Assembly: GCA_015680685.1 (NCBI GenBank)
Contig: MNCI01003856.1
Span: 528,379-592,378, forward strand
Direction of reading: 5' to 3'
Length of the DNA: 64,000 nt
From: Gnetum montanum
Taxonomy: Eukaryota > Streptophyta > Gnetopsida > Gnetales > Gnetaceae
Shown here: positions 9,704 through 22,205 of the stretch, piece by piece
Layout of the letters: every line of letters starts with the position of its first letter
How positions within the stretch are numbered: position 1 is the first letter of the stretch
The notes under the pieces: model-generated
What the model saw: the letters and a program-made list of their open reading frames with translations, nothing else
Databases searched by the model: none
What the model was told of the DNA's origin: nothing
Program-made: the position numbers and the translations under genes

Positions 9704-12500
9704 TTAAATGGTCCCAAGCAATGATGGTTCTTGAGGCTCCAAGGGACCCTCATCGGCTTCACGCACTAATAGTGGTTGAGGCTGTGGTTGTCCTGCTACC
9801 ACTGCAACTTCAGGTGGGAGGCAGAAAGTATCTAGTAGTGCTTTCATTTTCTCCTTCTTACTCTTGGGATCATGAACCATCCATGCATCTTTCCCAATGT
9901 GGGTTGGAATGGGCACATCCCAAGGACATGGGATTACTAGAAACAACTCTTTGATGTTGATAAACTAGGCAGCGAACTATTTGCGTTCAATGTCGAATAG
10001 TTGCATTGTGTTCTTTAGATCTTGGTAGTCGTTCATTCATCTAGCTAGGTCCTCGGTGATGGATCGTTGATCTGTGAATAGCCCTTGAAGGACTTCGAGT
10101 TTAGCATTAGCAATCTCAAGCTTTTCCTTGGTATCTTTGTGGTGTTTGAACTTGGCCTCGTATAGCAAATACGAGCTAGCCACTTGCTTCTCCAACTTTG
10201 ATACTGATCATTTGATTGTCAGCATTGCTAGGTTTGCATAACAAAGATTAGCTAACTCCATATATTCTATCATTTCTTCAATTTGCAACTCCTTCAAGCA
10301 GATCTCCACTTTGTTGTAGGCATCAATCTCATCAAGGATGGGCCACCACATCTATCTTCCTTGTTGGAGTTGTTGGAGGGCTTCGTTAACTTTAGACTTT
10401 ACCATCTGGATTTCTTTTTCATTAATTTCTTTTTGCAATTCAACCTAGTCTTTGTAGTGATTTTTCACTCTTTCAAACTTGAGAGCTTCATTCTTCTAGG
10501 CGATGATTTTGATGGTAGACTTTTGTTGCAAGGTGCGCACCTCCTCCATTGACAAATTTTGATTCTCTATGACTAATTTTCTCAATTTAGTGTTGACTTT
10601 GGCAAGTTGCTCCTATTGTTGATGAATGAATTCTTGCATTTGATCTCTTTGAGCATCAACATTTCGCAAGTGATGATTTTATGCAATTAGTGTCTCATTT
10701 TCTTAGCACATCTAATTTAAGTCATTTTTAATTAAATGTGTTTCAACTTCTGCCATGGACTATTTAAATATGGCCATTGTTTCTTCCTCCTCAGCCTTTT
10801 GAAGTCACTCTTGAAGCTGTTTGATAGCTTCATCTCTTGTCATTGTCGAGTTGAGTATTATTTACTTTGCAAGTTGGGCATAAAGTTCAGCAACCTCCGC
10901 AGCCATGTGTTGATTTCACTCTTGGGCTATTTTTAGTTGTCCCTCCAAAATGATGCATTTGCCCCTTGCATTCAGTATCTCTGACTGGGTTGCAGTGATG
11001 TTCTTTGAAAGATCAATGATATTCAAAGTTAGTTGCCTGGTTCCCACTAGTTGTTCTAGCAGTTGTTCATGCTGAGCTGCATTCATTTTCCTGCTGACTG
11101 TTCCTATAGGCATTTGCACATCTTGGAGTGTAGATATGTTTGGTACAGATGCCACTAGTGCATTTAGTGCTTCAGCTACATGGTCGGCTACTACTTTTGT
11201 TGCTATTTCCTACCCTTCGTGTTGCATCACCAAGATAGTTGCCTCCTCACCTTCCTCCAACCTCATCGAGAAAGTGGTGGCATTCCCAAAGATTTCTAGG
11301 AATAAATGATATGTCTCTAATGACATCGTCACCTCTCGAGCATTGGGATTTGACCTTAAAGGCAGCTACATTCTTTGGGTAGAGAAAATGGAACCAACCC
11401 TCTCCATCTAGCTAATTGTTCAAGCCACCTCATTAAGGTGATTGCACTCATTCTTGCTTACTGCTCTTGTTCACTTAAGAGCTACTCTCGGACTTGTCAC
11501 AGACATTCAAGTACTTCATGGGCTCTAGTGTTGTCTCCTAAGTGGATGGTGGTGACGGCAACTTCTCTTCTTAGATGGTTGCTAGCATTTTTTCCTTCAT
11601 TATTTCTACCCATGAGGCCAAGGGAGTATGGCTGAGAGTGTCATTGAAATAGTGAACAATACCTACCCTTTTACAAAGTTTTCTTATTAGGAATGCAAAG
11701 GGCAGGGTCCTCCTTCCACATTCATTTCCCTTAAAATGCTTCTCAATCTTCAAATAAATTAGTTGTGGAAGGTTAACGAGAAATTTCCCACTTATAGCGG
11801 TGCATGCATGAGTAGAGAAGGCAGTCACCTTACTTGGCCTCATTGTTGGATTGAGGTGATAGGTCACAATCTTAAAATAAATTTGCTCCACCAGTGTAAG
11901 CGTATCATACTCCTGATAGTCTACCTCATAACATCGCTAGGTCCACTCCCTTTTCTCCTCAAGGTCACCTTTTGTTGATATTTCTACCAACTATGTTATG
12001 ATGTCGAGCAACCCCAATGCCTATGCAATGGCTTCATCAAATAGGACACTTGAATATCCTTGATCTTCATAACAGACCCTGGCCTTTGGCTATTCCAAAA
12101 GAGATAAGTCTCTCCCATGTACCACTCCCCACTAGTTGTGATAATTGGACACATGGGAGAGGTTTGCAGTTGTGTCTTGACATCTTTTGGAGCTTTCTCC
12201 AAAAATGGCCCAAAGTTTATTTCTTGAAGAACTGATCTTTGGAGCTCTCAAGACTTAATGATGTCTAGATAGGCTTGAGTCAGAATGACCTTAAGCGTAG
12301 GCATAGGTCTAGGTGCTTCTTTTTATTGAGATGGTTCAGTAGGCTTTTCTTCTTCTAGAATTTGTCAAACAAATTCCACTTCAGGTTCCCCTTGAAGGGG
12401 TCCCGTTGCATGGGTCACCTCTTATTGTTCCAGCTCTAGGTCATTTCTCCCATGGTTGTGAGAGTTCTCCTTCCTACGGGTGCTTTTGTTTGGGTGTCAT
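9704..12500 (-). pseudogene. ORF3 remnant of element E
   Basis: Third ORF between pol and the 3' LTR, homologous to ORF3 of F (24169-27164). The start ATG at 12500 opens MTPKQK in place of the MAPK of F and H and lies directly after GTGATTACAG. Recognisable blocks in sense: EWYMGETYLFWNSQRPGS (about 12150-12050), MEQIYFKIVTYHLNPTMRPS (11891), KLCKRVGIVHYFNDT (about 11690-11640), MPIGTVSRKMNAAQHEQLLE (11120-11050), a Leu/Glu-rich coiled coil, and the C-terminal block PWDVPIPTHIGKDAWMVHDP (9946 on). The N-terminal half resembles the domain that databases call putative plant transposon protein; function unknown. Frameshifts and stops throughout. Confidence 0.78.
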
Positions 12501-12962
12501 CTGTAATCACAATAGAACCATGGATTAGCAATCATTGTGTAACCTTTAAATAGTTGGGATACCTTAACTCTTGGGGGTAGTTACACTTGGCTAAGCTGTG
12601 ATTATGTTTGATTTAATCAACTTAATTATTATTTCTATTTACGCCTTATTATTGATAAATCATCCCGAAGGTTGTTGGAAGGGTTAACTTGAAAAAAGTT
12701 GATATTTATGTATGATTAAAGTTACTAACCTTTAGGGGAGTTAGGAACTTTTTTTGAAAATTGCATTAGAAATCTTAAGGTTTGTGGGCCCCACGATAAA
12801 GATCTTACCTTCGGTAAGTGCAGGATTGAAAAATGGAATGATTTGGACAAATGGTTTGTAAGTTATGCAAGTTATGAGTTCTAAAAGATTTTGGGCTCAG
12901 AAAAATTACAAAAATTCCCTGTGTGTTATGAGCAAATGATAAAAAATTCCAAAGTGTCTAGT

Positions 12963-13085
12963 GGTATATATACTATTTTTGTGTTGCATCAATGATGCCT
13001 CGACAATGGGGCTCTATTGATGGGGTCAGCTACATTGAGGAGGCCTCAACAATGTAGCTGTTGATTGTCATTGACTTTTGTTGAA
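12963..13085 (-). promoter_or_regulatory. Internal U3-like promoter upstream of ORF3, element E
   Basis: On the plus strand, 13024-13059 matches 9398-9433 of E's own LTR U3 at 29 of 36 positions, and most differences are C/T or G/A. Two pieces compared: GGTCAGCTACATTGAGGAGG here and GGTCAGCTACGTCGACGAGG in the LTR. The array ends in a TATA-like GTATATATACC in sense (12972-12962). It stands about 460 bases upstream of the ORF3 ATG. Promoter activity is inferred from LTR similarity. Confidence 0.6.
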
Positions 13086-13880
13086 TTTGGTGAAACTTTC
13101 AAAATACATGGAATTTTTCGATGAAATTGGGGTCAAATGAAAGCTTAGAAGACTAAGAATAGTATGAAATCATGAGAAGAGGGCATTGAAGTTCATAAAT
13201 TTGAAAAAAATGAAGAAAAATTCATTTAATAGATGAATGCAATGAAAGATTAGAAAGTATTGAGTAGTTTACACAATGGAAAATATGAGATATAAGATTG
13301 TAATGATGTCAAAGGTAAGGAACCTTAAGTAATCAAGCCAAAAGCTATGTAAGTGGGTTCTTCCCATTGCAGGCTCATGCCCTTTTTACCCTTGCATAAC
13401 CTCAATTAAGAAGTTTGTGGACCCCATAGTCGATTTAATGAGCATGACAAGTTAAGGACCAACCCAAGAGAATCCACTCAAGAATCCCAATACGTTAGAC
13501 TAAGACATAGAGCATAACATAGAACTTGATAGTGAGGTGAGTTATGGTAGCATGGATGGATGATAGAGAAGGTGGAATGGGGTTCCAAATTAAGGTCATA
13601 AGAGGTCCCTTGTGGATTTGTGGGTAAAATGACCCAAGAAGTTCCATCCTTAGTCTAGACCAAAACCATCCACTTTCATTGATTTCTCATTGCCACTCTA
13701 AGACTGATCCACCCACTTGAGACACATGAGTGCCCTTGCAAGATAACCACCATTCCACAAGAGGAGAGAGAGGTAGGAAGTGAGAGAGAGAGAGGGCCTT
13801 AGTTGAGGGCACCTTCAGGCATAGGTGTATGTCTTTTGAATTCCATAACTAGTGCTTGTAGCCCTTTTATTTGTCTAAGT

Positions 13881-14031
13881 GATGTGCTTTGAACTCCCAT
13901 TGTGTTTTATTTATTTGTTTATTTTTTTTGGAAATGGGAACCACACCATGCGAGGACTTTATTCATGTTGAAGGGTTGTGCTTTGAATTCACATCATTTT
14001 GTTTATTTTTGTTAATGATGGGAATCACACC
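13881..14031 (-). other. Tandem two-stem RNA hairpin pair, element E
   Basis: Copy I (14031-13975) and copy II (13947-13881), in sense: GGTGTG, one unpaired base, TTCCCAT, an A-rich loop, a complementary ATGGGAG-like arm, the constant internal loop TTCAAAG, then a CACACC-like arm closing the outer stem. Copy II pairs eight inner positions including one G-T. Copy I has one inner mismatch. The same structure occurs in F and G, with compensatory changes. Located in the non-coding spacer. Confidence 0.65.
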
Positions 14032-14655
14032 ATGCAACGATGTTATTTGGCTTCTTATCATTGGGTGGTATGGAATGGTAAGAAGTCCACAAAAAACACT
14101 CAAGCACTTAAGCAAGAAGAAGAGTACAAAGAGTACTAAGTTCCCTTAAAGTCACACCCTTTACAAACCTTTGGATCCTTCCCAATTCCAGAACTACCAA
14201 GGTCACCGATTGATTAAAAGTTTCTTTAATGAAAAAGGGACCTAAAATTCCCAGAACAAGGAAAATCATAAAGTTCTTTGGATGGGTGGATGACGTGGAC
14301 TCATTGCGTGTTCCATGAAAAATAAACCATGTCAAAGTCATCAAACATCAGAATTCAAAAATAGAAACATGCACCAACAATCATACATTAAGCATAAACC
14401 ATCATTAGTAAATAACAACAACAACATTGTGTCCTGCAATAATAAAGCAGATTTATTAGCATAAATGAGAAAATATCACACTTAATCAAAAGAAACATAA
14501 GAGACAAAATAAAGTAAAATATATAAGAAAGTGTAAAATAATCAAGAAAATTTAAATGTACTAAAAATGGTATAAAATTAGAAAATAAAAAATTTGTAAA
14601 ATTAAAAGTGTAAAAAACAAAAGGGGTAGAAAAAATTGAGAGGCCATGATAATGG

Positions 14656-14932
14656 TCAGCATGGATGGCAATCTCCCCGACAACTGAGTTGGAAAAAGGA
14701 GATCTGAAGAATAGAATGTGGGTGTCCATTAGGGAAGGTGGTATTTACATTGGCCAATCTTGGTTCCAGAAAAGGCTTGACTTGTTGGATATTAACCAAT
14801 TGCTTTTTATTTGGGTTGTTAGGTTTGTAAATTATCATGGTTCCAAAGGAAAAGGTTTGATCAATTATATAAGATCCCTTCCACAATGTTTGAAATTTTT
14901 CTTTTGAGGTACATATGTAGGATTCCAGTAAA
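14656..14932 (-). pseudogene. C-terminal end of element E pol (integrase tail)
   Basis: The distal piece of E's integrase, cut off from the rest (28321 onward) by insertion of F. It reads KEKFQTLWKGSYIIDQTFSF and VNIQQVKPFLEPRL, matching F pol (KFQTLWKGPYIVSETFPSG, VNRQQLKPF). It ends GDCHPC then TGA at 14658-14656; F pol ends GDPHPC then TGA. The last codons overlap a polypurine-tract-like motif. The target-site duplicate GGACC (14933-14937) marks the exact break. Any ORF that appears to run on into 15027 is a chimera with F's LTR. Confidence 0.85.
14672..14690 (-). other. Internal polypurine-like motif at pol end, element E
   Basis: In sense AACTCAGTTGTCGGGGAGAT. It matches the 3' polypurine tract of the family except for one C and the bases after the G-run. 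Equivalent sites lie at the end of pol in F, G and J. Confidence 0.6.
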
Positions 14933-14937
14933 GGACC

Positions 14938-15859
14938 TGATGAAGTGTCAAAAGTCGTTGCGTCAACTATGCCGCGTATACGTGGCCGTGTTGACGCGGC
15001 CCGATCGACGTAGCCACCCTGCATCAATGGGGCCCCATATACACAGCACCCTTCCCGGATCTATAAATATGAGGGCCTTCCGCCTCATTTAGGCATCTTT
15101 TTGAGTAGTGATAGCAAAGCTCTTGCAGTTTGCTCCTGCAAGAGATAGAATATTTTCCAAGTGCCCGCAGTAGGTGTATGAAAAGCGATTGAATCTTTAT
15201 TCGAGCGTTGATGTATCTGAGCCCATTGGCATGACAGCAATAAAGACGAACTCTTCATGCAATCTTTGCAGCATTTGGACTTAGTTGTTTCGTGCATTCA
15301 ATAGTTTAAGATGTTTATGCTTTATTAATAAGTTGTTTGTGCTTTATTAGTTACTTGTCAATTATTTATGTTTTCATTATTATAATTTCAATTGTTAGTG
15401 TTCATTCGTAGTTTGTAAAAGACATAAGTATGACCATCTCTAACGTAATCCCAACACTTTGTAAACCCAGCGACGCTTAACGTCTGGTAGACCAGCAGTG
15501 TTAGGGAATGCTCAGAACGTGCTCGGAGGATGGGACCAGATGCTTATGCTAGGAGTAGTTAGCATATACACTAGGATAATTGGAGATTAGATAATAGTTT
15601 ATTCATTACTTCCATACCTCACTTAGTCGCTGAAAAAGATAATTAAAAAAATATAAAAATCATTAGCCTTAGCCTCACTTAACCATCGCAATAGAACTTT
15701 ACAAGTGAGATTAGGATGACAACGACCGTTCTAACCCAAGGTTTCACTGGTTAGAAGTCTGGTGCATGTTAAGTGCTTACAGTCTGTAGAGTTCGATTGG
15801 ATCATGCGTGAACGCTCGTATTCGTATGGTTGGGCGTAGGGATACCTAGCTGCTCATCA
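14938..15859 (+). repeat. 5' LTR of element F
   Basis: 922 bases, TGATGAAGTG...GCTCATCA. U3 carries GTATACG and TCGACGTAGCC palindromic motifs (14970-15050), TATA box TCTATAAATATGAG at 15060, R block with AGCTCTTGCAG, poly(A)-type signal AATAAAG at 15239-15245, and U5 with CTTTGTAAACCCAGCG / TCTGGTAGACCAGCAG repeats (about 15455-15505). It is the upstream copy because a PBS follows. Confidence 0.95.
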
Positions 15860-15860
15860 T

Positions 15861-15878
15861 TGGCACCGTTGATGGGGA
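15861..15878 (+). other. Primer-binding site of element F (Asp-tRNA type)
   Basis: TGGCACCGTTGATGGGGA, one base after the LTR. It differs at three positions from the perfect Asp-tRNA complement in H (TGGCGCCGTTGCCGGGGA). Confidence 0.88.
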
Positions 15879-16027
15879 CTTGTTAATCTTACATGCGTCA
15901 TCTGACTTTAGTGAAATTATCAATTAAGTCATTGGATCGGATCCAAGATAGAATTATCTTTGCACGCTAGGCGAATTTAAAATTAATTATAAGGTACACC
16001 GATAATATGGACCATCTAACGTCCAAC

Positions 16028-18126
16028 ATGTCTTCTCACAGGAGGGATGCATTTGAACCACCAATGCCGTAAGAATGTCGGGTGGTATATAAACATCCCG
16101 ATGAAAATGTCCCTGATTTTACATTCATCCTACATTAGGATGAACATCTTCGATGGTGGGACATGGAGGGTAGCATCGTGCTACCGCTCGACCAAGCAGC
16201 TCCTGCAATGCTGTACCACAATCTGGGTAGAATGGGCATCTAGGATCGAGTGGCGAAGTATGTCATGGAGGACCATGACTTCCGGGACTATTGTCCCACG
16301 GAAGCTCAATGGACAAGAGATCAATAGCAGGCCGAGAGATATGAACAAAAGAAGGGGAAACACTTCAGTAACCCCTTATTCTCGCAAGGGTCGCAAGACG
16401 ATGGAGATCCCGTATTTCATGATACTAATTCGACCGAACTTCACCTGGGGTCGCAGATCCTCCAGTTAGTCATCCAGAACCAGCCTCCAAGTGATGATGA
16501 TCCTCAAGGGGATGGTGGGTCATGAAGCAAAGCTGGAGGAGATGACCACGACCATCACTAGGGTAGATGGGGAGATCGACGTAGAAGCGATGACGATGTC
16601 TCTCCTTCTTCTCTGTCCTCCCCCTCTCTTGCACCTTCCTCCAGCTCAGGTTCTGAGCGTCACAAGGGAAGGTTGGAGAGAAAGGATGGTGGTAAGCAGG
16701 TTCGAGCAGGGAAACGTGAGGGAGCACGTGACCAATCACGTGGCCCTCACCAGCATGAAAGAAGGGATAGTAGAAATCGTCGCAGACGTCATAGTCCCCA
16801 AAAAGACTATGATTCAGATGAGTCGTTGTTAGCTACTCGGAGCATGCTTCACATTGCAGAGGTAGTTCATATCCCAAGTAGGCACATGAAGGACAGTCGG
16901 ATCAAGCGTGTTGACATGAACAACATTCCTAGATTTGAAGGGGTATACAACTATGATCCATAGACCCACTTGCAGGTATTCCATAACGCCTGCATCCTGC
17001 AAAATATTGATAATGATTGGCAACGGTTGAAGTTGTTTCCCCAAACACTCATAAAAGAAGTCGAAAGTTGGTATCGGTCCTTAGAGCTGGAATCAGTTAG
17101 AAGATGGAGTACGATACTTGAAATCTTTAATGACAAATATCAAACATACTCTAGAGTGGCAAATCCGAGAAGGCAGATCCAAGGTTGGAAACAAAGAAAT
17201 CATGAACCCTTGGATGCCGCCATGAGCAGGTACTACTCACTGTTGGATTGGTGCCCTGGTCATGGTTATTCTCAATGGGCACAACTTTGCCACATTATTG
17301 ATGGGCTTAGTTTTGAAACAAGAAAGACCCTTGATGTCTACGCCAAGGGATGGCTATCAGAGCTAAGAGTCCATCAGATGCAGTGCCTCATTGATCAAGT
17401 GGCCAAAGAGGAAGGAGAACTCAGAAAAAAGGAGAGTGTTGAAGAATTCAACCAGGATCCTTCCCTTAGAAAAAGGGGGGTCCGATTTTGTGATGAGGAT
17501 GAAGAGTCACCACTGGAAGCAGCGATGAATCAGAAGACTTTGCCGTTACAAAAGTTTGCATCTAAAATATCGGCAAAGGTGGATAAAATGTGGGACTCTT
17601 TGGATGAAAGATTCCAAAGTGTATTAAAAATTTCAAAAGAGTTCAAAGAACAAGGTAGTGATCGTGATTGGCGCAGGAAGAAGGGAGCTGAACATACCCA
17701 ACACAAAGGTAAGGGAAAAGTTGCTGCAGCTGAGCAGGTTGTAGACTCTGACATCGAAGAGGATGATGGATGTGGCATATGCCAATATGAACATCCCAAG
17801 GGATGTTGTCTTGTGGTGTCTAACCTACAAGAGTTTGGGGTCTATGCCTTGAACCCTCGTTTGGCGCAGAGGAAGATGCCCTGAAGGTTGCCTTGTCCAT
17901 AAGGTAACGCCCGACGATTCCACTAGCAGCAGCAAGGATACTATCCAAGTGGAACACCTCCGCAACTGTACGAGTATTTCCAACAGTGGCAGCAACCACA
18001 AGCGTGGGGGATGCCACCTCCAAGGCAGTAATACCCTTATAAGCAACCAGATCCTTACGGGTACTATGTTCAGCAGCCCATCTCTCTAAGAGAGTCTTCC
18101 AGCCATGTGACCTTTCTCAGTTACTA
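16028..18126 (+). pseudogene. gag of element F
   Basis: Structural polyprotein. The ATG at 16028 opens MSSHRRDAFEPP, 149 bases after the PBS, and the same frame runs to the TGA at 17882-17884, then on to about 18126 if that stop is ignored. In order: N-terminal PDFTFILH-type segment; an R/S/D-rich charged stretch (about 16480-16830); core from 16900 (DMNNIPRFEG, LKLFPQTLIKEVESWYRSLE, RRWSTILEIFNDKYQTYSRV, CPGHGYSQWAQLCHIIDGL); Glu/Lys-rich helix; zinc knuckle CGICQYEHPKGCC (about 17770); then a Gln/Pro-rich tail. The central 304 codons (16970-17884) are uninterrupted. About seven in-frame stops lie upstream; most fit C-to-T or G-to-A change. A frameshift near 18127 moves the tail into the protease frame. 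Confidence 0.9.
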
Positions 18127-19681
18127 CCACCCCTTGAATATTTTAGACATCCATCTCCATCTCCGAGGGGGAAAAATCCACATCACTTCTACCCTCTATC
18201 ACCTTCTTCTGCCACTCCTCCACATCATCCCTCTCCATTTCCACTTGCTCCATCCATGCAGGGAGAAATACCGCCATAGCCACAACAACGAAATGCTAGG
18301 AGGGCTGTTAACTTACAATCGGCATCTAGGTCAAGTGGACAGAAACCCAAGCCACGCAAACATTCCTTCTTCCAGCCCAATAATCCAAATACACCCTCAC
18401 CTACACCTATGGCCAGTGCCTCAGAACCTACCAACGCCTCTACCATCACACCGCCTGAGCAGTCCTCCACTCCACCGCAATCCAATGTCCAGACGATCAT
18501 GCTTACACATGCTATGACCGACTGGATCAAGGCTGGGTCTTTTCCCCTGAAATTGACAGATCCAGGAAGCCCCCTAATCTATCTTCAGGTGGCTGGGAAC
18601 GAGCTGTGCAAAGCTCTTCTAGACTGAGGGTCAAGGGTTAATCTAATCTCTCACAATATGTACAAGAACTAGAACTTGCCCCCACCAAAGAAGAGCAACA
18701 TCCAGCTCGAGCTAGCAGATCAGTCCATCATCGTTCCTTTGGGTTTGGTGGAGGACATTGTGACCACCATTTGTGGGTGGTTCTACCTTGTTGACTTCCT
18801 GGTCATCCGTGTTGAAAACTGTAAGGGGAACTTCCTAATCATCATGGGAAGGGCCTAGCTAAGCACGGTGGATGCATGACTAGGACTCCGAGATATGTCC
18901 CTGGAAATTTCACAGGAAAATCCTTTCGGGAAGATTGAGAAGAAAAGAGTTTCATGCATCACGTACAGTGACTCAGGGTGTAATTGTGTGCAGCAGCTAT
19001 GGTCCGTTAAGCGGACATCTATTCAAGCTTGTAGTCGATGTACCAAGGAATCACAAATTCAACAGTGCTTGTACGCAGCGACCACTACCCAAGAAGGCAC
19101 CTAGTGGCTGACAGCTGATCCTGCTAGTAGCACAATATGCATGGAATCATTTGAGGGGCTAGTGCAAGCCTACATTGACAGCATGGATGTGATGGAGGAT
19201 ATTCATCGACAAACCTCCATCGTTGATTACTTTGATGACTGGGAAAAGCTAGAGATCCCTGAGTGCTTCAAGTAAGAGCCCCTTGAATTAAAATCTCTAC
19301 TAGCTCACTTAGAGTATGCATTCTTGCAAAATGGCAAGTCAGTAATTATCAACGCTGCCCTTGCTCCTGAACAAAAAAAGAAGTTACTAGTGATGGTAAA
19401 CAAATGGGTTGCTGCATTCGTGTGGTTCTATTCTGAGTTGGCTGGAGTTGATCCTAGGATCTGCTAGCACTGGGTTTATCTTGACCCTTCCATGAAGCGA
19501 TGGCGACAGCGACAAAGATTGTTGAATCCCAAGTTGAAGTAGATAGTAAAGGAGGAAATTGAACAAATGCTTAAGGCAGGATTTATCTATTCAGTCGCCG
19601 ATAGCGAATGGGTTAGCCCACTCGTTATCGTACCCAAGAAAGATGGCAAGTGGAGGGTCTGTATCGATTTCTGGTTGCTCA
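18127..19681 (+). pseudogene. Protease and linker to RT, element F
   Basis: Starts with the end of the Pro/Ser-rich gag tail. From about 18490 it reads QTIMLTHAMTDWIKAGSFPL, then the retropepsin-like region: CKALLD, stop, GSRVNLISHNMY (18600-18665), where the catalytic D-S-G has become D-stop-G. QLELADQSIIVPLGLVEDIV, VDFLVIRVENCKGNF and an IMGRA in place of the usual ILGRP follow (18700-18858). This is the Athila/Tat style of protease. Then comes a Cys-rich linker and, from about 19545, the first RT blocks (EEIEQMLKAGFIYSV, EWVSPLVIVPKKDGKWRVC). The frame is lost at 19681, where one base is missing relative to E before MVTFKDDFP. Confidence 0.88.
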
Positions 19682-22205
19682 AATGGTAACGTTCAAGGAC
19701 GACTTCCCACTCCCATTTATGGACCAGGTGTTAGACACAATCGCAGGACACCAATATTACAGCTTTTTGGATAGTTATAGTGGTTATAACCAGATTCAAA
19801 TCGCACTAGAGGACCAGGCCAAAACTACTTTCACGAGTCCATGGGGGACTTTTGCATAGAAGAAGATGCCCTTTGGCCTATGCAATGCGCTTGCGATGTT
19901 CCAACACCTTGTCTTGAGCATCTTCCAGCAACAAATCGGAAATGGTGTAGAAGTATTCATGGATGACTTCTCCACCTATGGTGCCACGTTCGAGTAAGCA
20001 TTGGACTACCTAGAGCAAGTTCTAAAGAGGTGTGTAGACACCAATCTGTGGCTCAATTGGCAAAAGAGCCATCTGATGGTCCAAGAGGGCATAGTGTTGG
20101 GGCATTTCATTTCATCAATAGGGATTAGCGTAGACCCTGAAAAGATCAAGGTCATCCAAGGAATTACCCACCAACCAAGTACTGTCAAAGATGTGCGGTC
20201 ATTCCTTAGGCACACTGGTTACTACCGGTGCTTCATTGAACACTTCTCGAAGATAGCCTGATCGTTGTTAGAGCTTACAAAGAAGGACACCCCGTTTGTC
20301 TGGACCAAGAAATGCGAGTCCACATTCCAAGAGTTAAAGCAGAAACTTGTAGAAGCTCCGGTTCTATGGGCACCTGATTGGTTCAGACCCTTTCATATTA
20401 TGACGGATGCCTCCAACTACGCTTTGGGAGCCGTGCTTACATAGTGTGACGATCAGAAACGTCCATATTATATCCATTGTGCAAGCCGTAGCATTGTGGG
20501 TGCACAACTGAACTACATCACCATCGAGAAAGAATTGATGGCGGTGGTGTTTTCATTGGATAAATTTCGGCACTATGTGCTCAGATACGAGGTATTTTTG
20601 CACACAAACCATAGTGCTATCCGGTTCCTGATGAACAAACAAACAGTAAGCCCCCGCATAATCCGGTGGCTGGTGATTCTTCAAGAGTTTGATCTGACCA
20701 TTGTAGACAGAAAAGGGTCTGAGAATCTGGTCGTTGACCATTTGTCTCGGTTACGATGGGATAACACAGAAGAGGAGGAGCCTTTATCTGATCAATTTCC
20801 AAATGAACTCCTCTTCATAGACGCCGTTGATCCCCAAGCACCCAAGGAATCTCCTTGGTTCAACCAGATCCTTACCTACCTTACAACACAGGAGCTGCCA
20901 AAAGAATGGAACCATCGGCAGAAACAGCGATTTCTCCATAAGGCCAAGCATTTCATGGAAATCAACGGCCACCTCTAAAAGGTGTGTGTAGATGGCTTGG
21001 TTCGATGGTGTGTCCCTGATGTTGATACACTACGCGTCCTCCAAGATGCTCATGAGGGTCCTTGTGGGGGCCACTATGCTGGACGTAGAACAACCATTAA
21101 AATCCTGATTGCAGGGTATTATTGACCTACACTCTTCAGGGATGCATAATGGTTCTCGCACTCCTGTGAACGATGCCAACGAGATGGTGGGATGTCGGCA
21201 CAGTTGGAGGGACCTCAATAGTGGATTCAACCACTGGAGCCCTTTGAAATTTGGGGTATCAACTTCATGGGGCCCATCACCCCCTTATCAAATGGAAAGG
21301 TGTATATCATTGTGGCGGTGGACTACTGTACAAAGTGGGCAGAAGCGGCAGCCTTCATCGACTGTTCTTCCAACACCACCACACGATTTGTTCAACAACA
21401 AATCATTACCAGGTTTGGAGTGCCTCGTGCACTCATTTCTGACAATGGAACTCACTTCACGGGGGTTACTTTTCGTAAACTCATGCAACGCTTAGGGGTA
21501 ACACACAAATTTACAACACCTTATCACCCTCAAGCCAATGGGCAGGCCGAAGTCACAAATAGGGAAATTACCAAAATCCTTACATGAACAATTAGTAAAT
21601 ATAGGAGGGACTGGAGTACCAAGATTAACGATGCCCTATGGGCCTATTGCTCCACCTGGAAACTTCCTGTAGGGTACTCTCCCTATGAGTTAGTGTATGG
21701 TAAGTTGCCAACACTTCCAATCCAAGAAGAACTTCGGACATTACCCATCGCCTGTGACCTCGACCTTGACCTACCCCTAGCACAACGAGAATGATTAATC
21801 AACTTAAGTGTGCTAGATGAGTACCGATTAGTAGCCTTATTTTCCAATGAAACCCACAAGGCCTACAACAAGAAAAGACATGATCTTAAGATTCAAAAGG
21901 TCACCTTTCGATTTGGAGACAAGGTATTGTATTGGAATCCCTCACATATATCCTAACCGACGAAGTTTCAGACGCTATGGAAGGGACCTTATATTGTCTC
22001 CGAAACCTTCCCATCTGGGGCCTTACTAATTCACAAACCTGGGGATCCCACCAGAACATAGTTGGTCAACCGCCAACAACTCAAACCTTTCTGTGAGTTT
22101 CACATAGCCAGTGTCACAGCCTCATCATCAACTAGTCATCCACGCTCCATCTTTTGCACATCCCTCTTTCCACTCAGTCGTGGGGGAGACCCTCATCCCT
22201 GCTGA
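19682..22205 (+). pseudogene. pol of element F: reverse transcriptase, RNase H, integrase
   Basis: One frame throughout with about a dozen stops. RT: MVTFKDDFPLPFMDQVLDTI, FLDSYSGYNQIQ (first catalytic Asp kept), SPWGTF, KKMPFGLCNA, VEVFMDDFSTYG (FMDD at about 19960), QEGIVLGHFISS. RNase H: MTDASNYALGAV (20400), TIEKELMAVVFSLDKF (20520), then LHTNHSAIRF, where the family's TDH Asp is Asn, and VVDHLSRL (20740). Integrase: zinc-finger region around 21045-21190 (HEGPCGGHY, CERCQRDGG), catalytic D in [10 protein letters not shown] in ISDNGTHF and E in [13 protein letters not shown]-terminal KFQTLWKGPYIV. Ends GDPHPC then TGA (22203-22205). No chromodomain seen. Confidence 0.93.
22175..22190 (+). 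other. Internal polypurine-like motif at pol end, element F
   Basis: CAGTCGTGGGGGAGAC inside the last codons of pol. It is the same motif as the 3' polypurine tract (CAGTTGTGGGGGTA at 27399-27412). G and J have it at the same place; E has a one-base variant. Confidence 0.65.

Larger units (their letters stand above)
12501..14655 (-). other. Non-coding spacer between pol and ORF3, element E
   Basis: About 2.1 kb without coding capacity in any frame I can support. In sense (right to left): an A/T-rich stretch that reads as hydrophobic low-complexity protein (14655-14390), the tandem hairpin pair (14031-13881), a block starting GGCTACAAGCACTAGTTATGG that is also present in G, a U3-like promoter array with TATA (13085-12963), and the CAG that precedes the ORF3 ATG. 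The same succession occurs in F at 22206-24168. Confidence 0.7.

Noticed and set aside
12560-12590. Plus-strand CTTGGGGGTAG like a polypurine tract
   Set aside because: Element E is on the minus strand here, no LTR follows, and the preceding bases do not fit the YAGTYRTG context.
14656-15027. 123-codon minus-strand ORF
   Set aside because: It joins E's integrase tail to antisense LTR sequence of F across the insertion point. The LTR part is not coding.
15085-15297. Minus-strand ORF beginning MHETTKSKC, repeated at 27546-27758
   Set aside because: Both lie antisense in the R/U5 part of F's two LTRs and are conserved only because the LTRs are copies.
20553-20972. Several antisense ORFs of about 60 codons over the RNase H region
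   Set aside because: Shadows of the pol frame on the opposite strand; no independent motif or conservation.
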